In this document: positions 4,290-5,190 of the stretch, in pieces | How the letters are laid out: every line of letters begins with the position of its first letter | How positions within the stretch are numbered: the stretch's first letter is position 1 | Source: Candidatus Bathyarchaeota archaeon | Lineage (GTDB): Archaea > Thermoproteota > Bathyarchaeia > Bathyarchaeales > Bathyarchaeaceae | Direction of reading: 5' to 3' | Assembly: GCA_020346825.1 (NCBI GenBank) | Contig: CP070791.1 | Span: 1,186,960-1,192,149, forward strand | Length of the DNA stretch: 5,190 nt | Made by a program: the position numbers and the translations under genes | Notes under the pieces: model-generated | The model's database searches: none | What the model was told of the DNA's origin: nothing | The model's input: the letters and a program-made list of their open reading frames with translations, nothing else

Positions 4290-4320
4290 AATTGTCACTC
4301 TTAAGCTAGTTCTAGGACCC

Positions 4321-4338
4321 AGTATTTAAGTTTAAAAG
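4321..4338 (-). promoter_or_regulatory. TATA-like region upstream of the superoxide-reductase-like gene
   Basis: The minus strand carries CTTTTAAACTTAAATACT. The two possible TATA cores place initiation between about 4310 and 4300, giving a short leader to either GTG 4298 or ATG 4289. No strong Shine-Dalgarno site is present. Confidence 0.4.
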
Positions 4339-4404
4339 TGTGCACATGTATCCGTCTCTAGTACGGCTTTAATGGTTCATTACCGCAATCCTTCATCAAA
4401 TGTT

Positions 4405-4417
4405 TGTGCGCGCGCAT
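4405..4417. repeat. Alternating tract, tgtgcgcgcgcat
   Basis: Thirteen alternating bases with an eight-base GC core at 4408-4415. The last base is already part of the VOC gene's stop codon (4417-4419, minus strand), as in the tract at 1447-1457. Confidence 0.75.
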
Positions 4418-4818
4418 TAAGATGGATTGGATAATTCAACCAAATCCCATAAATTTCCATATAAATCCTCAAAAACTGCGACCGTACCGTAATCTGCCTC
4501 TTTAGGATCTCGAACAAAATTAACTCCCTTGCTCATCATTTCATTGTAATCCCTCCAAAAATCATCTGTTTCTAGAAAAAGGAATACTCGACCACCGGTT
4601 TGATTACCAACAAACGGTATTTGTTCCGGTTTTGAAGCTCGAGCCAACAGAATTGATGCGCTTCCATCTCCTGGCGGCGCAACAACAACCCATCTTTTGT
4701 CTTGTTCAGGTTGATGTGTATCCTCAACAAGAGAAAAATTCAGGACTTTAGTATAAAAATCGATGGCTTCATCATATTCCCGCACAACAACTGCAACGTG
4801 TAAAAGTGACTGTTTCAT
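4417..4818 (-). CDS. VOC superfamily (glyoxalase/bleomycin-resistance fold) protein
   Basis: The 133-residue protein has the two beta-alpha-beta-beta-beta modules of a VOC protein. Module one begins LLHVAVVVREYDEAIDFYTK with H7 as a likely metal ligand and runs to about 60. Module two begins GRVFLFLETDDFWRDYNEMM (about 76-95) and ends with the hallmark F116-E-D-L-Y-G-N-L-W-D-L-V-E128, where E128 is the expected C-terminal ligand. The length is normal for a single-domain lactoylglutathione-lyase-like or dioxygenase-like protein, but the substrate cannot be deduced; VOC members include lyases, dioxygenases, epimerases and antibiotic-binding proteins. No Shine-Dalgarno site precedes the ATG, so a leaderless or short-leader mRNA is likely. 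It reads in the same direction as its neighbours but is separated from both by gaps with GC tracts, so it is probably its own unit. Confidence 0.88.
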   Translation of the reverse strand: MKQSLLHVAVVVREYDEAIDFYTKVLNFSLVEDTHQPEQDKRWVVVAPPGDGSASILLARASKPEQIPFVGNQTGGRVFLFLETDDFWRDYNEMMSKGVNFVRDPKEADYGTVAVFEDLYGNLWDLVELSNPS

Positions 4819-4898
4819 TTGTCAACACGCATTAAAGTTGGATAAGAACATTGTGTCTACAAGTATTATTAATTGTAACGGTGAATTTAGCCACGAAT

Positions 4899-4909
4899 TG
4901 CGCGCGCGT
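4899..4909. repeat. Alternating tract, tgcgcgcgcgt
   Basis: Eleven alternating bases with a nine-base GC core (4900-4908) in the gap between the LysE-like stop and the VOC start. Six bases separate it from the ATGC array. Confidence 0.75.
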
Positions 4910-4915
4910 CTGGCA

Positions 4916-4936
4916 ATGCATGCATGCATGCACATG
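4916..4936. repeat. (ATGC)4 tetranucleotide array
   Basis: Four perfect ATGC units (4916-4931) are followed by acatg, making 21 alternating purine-pyrimidine bases. The array ends two bases before the LysE-like gene's stop codon (4939-4941, minus strand). Confidence 0.8.
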
Positions 4937-4938
4937 GC

Positions 4939-5190
4939 TTACAGCAAAGCCAATAGCTTCAAACCCTCTATCAGAACAGTCAAAGCGAAAAAAATCAAGA
5001 TAATTCCTAGAAGGCGAACAACGTAAGAGTAATATTTGCTCTTGATAAAGGACTTCGACCTGTCCACGACCAAGGCGACGAATGTCATTGAACCCATGAG
5101 AAAAGTGTAGAATCCCAGCAGGAAAAAAAATGTTGCTGAGGCATCGGTTTTCAGAGTTTCCAAGATAATTGGACTTCCGACAGAAAGCCA
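4939..5190 (-). CDS. LysE-family-like exporter, C-terminal part
   Basis: The minus-strand frame is open to the window edge, so the gene starts outside and 83 C-terminal residues are visible. It begins W-L-S-V-G-S-P-I-I-L, passes a membrane helix (FFFLLGFYTFLMGSMTFVAL), a basic cytoplasmic loop (DRSKSFIKSKYYSYVVR) and a last helix LLGIILIFFALTVLIEGLKL. This order, especially the W-x-x-V-G entry, the G-F-x-x-x-x-G-S helix and R-L-x-G-I-I-L-I-x-F-x, resembles the end of LysE/RhtB amino-acid exporters. A 74-codon version could begin at TTG 5163, but with open frame upstream a partial gene is the simpler reading. The substrate is unknown. Assignment is by pattern and therefore moderate; another multi-helix membrane protein is possible. 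Confidence 0.6.
   Translation of the reverse strand, partial: WLSVGSPIILETLKTDASATFFFLLGFYTFLMGSMTFVALVVDRSKSFIKSKYYSYVVRLLGIILIFFALTVLIEGLKLLALL

Overview
The window looks like a piece of an archaeal chromosome. The evidence is a C-terminal Tsr3 (rRNA aminocarboxypropyl transferase) fragment, TATA-type promoters 25-35 bases upstream of nearly leaderless start codons, GTG and TTG starts, AGGAGGTG Shine-Dalgarno sites, an archaeal-style Lrp/AsnC regulator, and two secreted proteins ending in a PEF motif plus membrane anchor. This set resembles Bathyarchaeia and other TACK or methanogen-related lineages. That placement is an inference from gene content, not a measurement.

Layout from left to right: the end of tsr3 (+, 1-279); a 304-bp gap with a four-copy 11-bp tandem repeat; a PEF-anchored secreted protein with two FxLYD-like domains (+, 584-1393); a small cupin (-, 1457-1756); a two-helix membrane protein with a GTG start (+, 1872-2084); a probable three-gene unit read leftward, made of a YbjQ/UPF0145 protein (2581-2922) and two very small related proteins (2329-2484 and 2107-2268) resembling the DUF4177 fold pattern; an Lrp/AsnC regulator with a perfect inverted repeat in its promoter (+, 3116-3589); a secreted, membrane-anchored desulfoferrodoxin/superoxide-reductase-like protein (-, 3783-4289); a VOC/glyoxalase-fold protein (-, 4417-4818); and the C-terminal end of a LysE-type exporter (-, 4939 to the window edge).

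The most unusual signal is not a gene. Short alternating purine-pyrimidine tracts, mostly (GC)3-5 and sometimes continued by ATGC units, occur in all eight gaps that separate transcription units. They are absent from both gaps inside the putative ybjQ-led unit. Several abut a stop codon, and three lie between a TATA box and the expected transcription start. They behave like punctuation of transcription units and are candidate Z-DNA-forming or protein-binding elements.

No common pathway is proven. Cupin, YbjQ, superoxide-reductase-like and VOC proteins are all metal-associated folds, so a loose metal or redox theme is possible, but most genes appear to be separate single-gene units.
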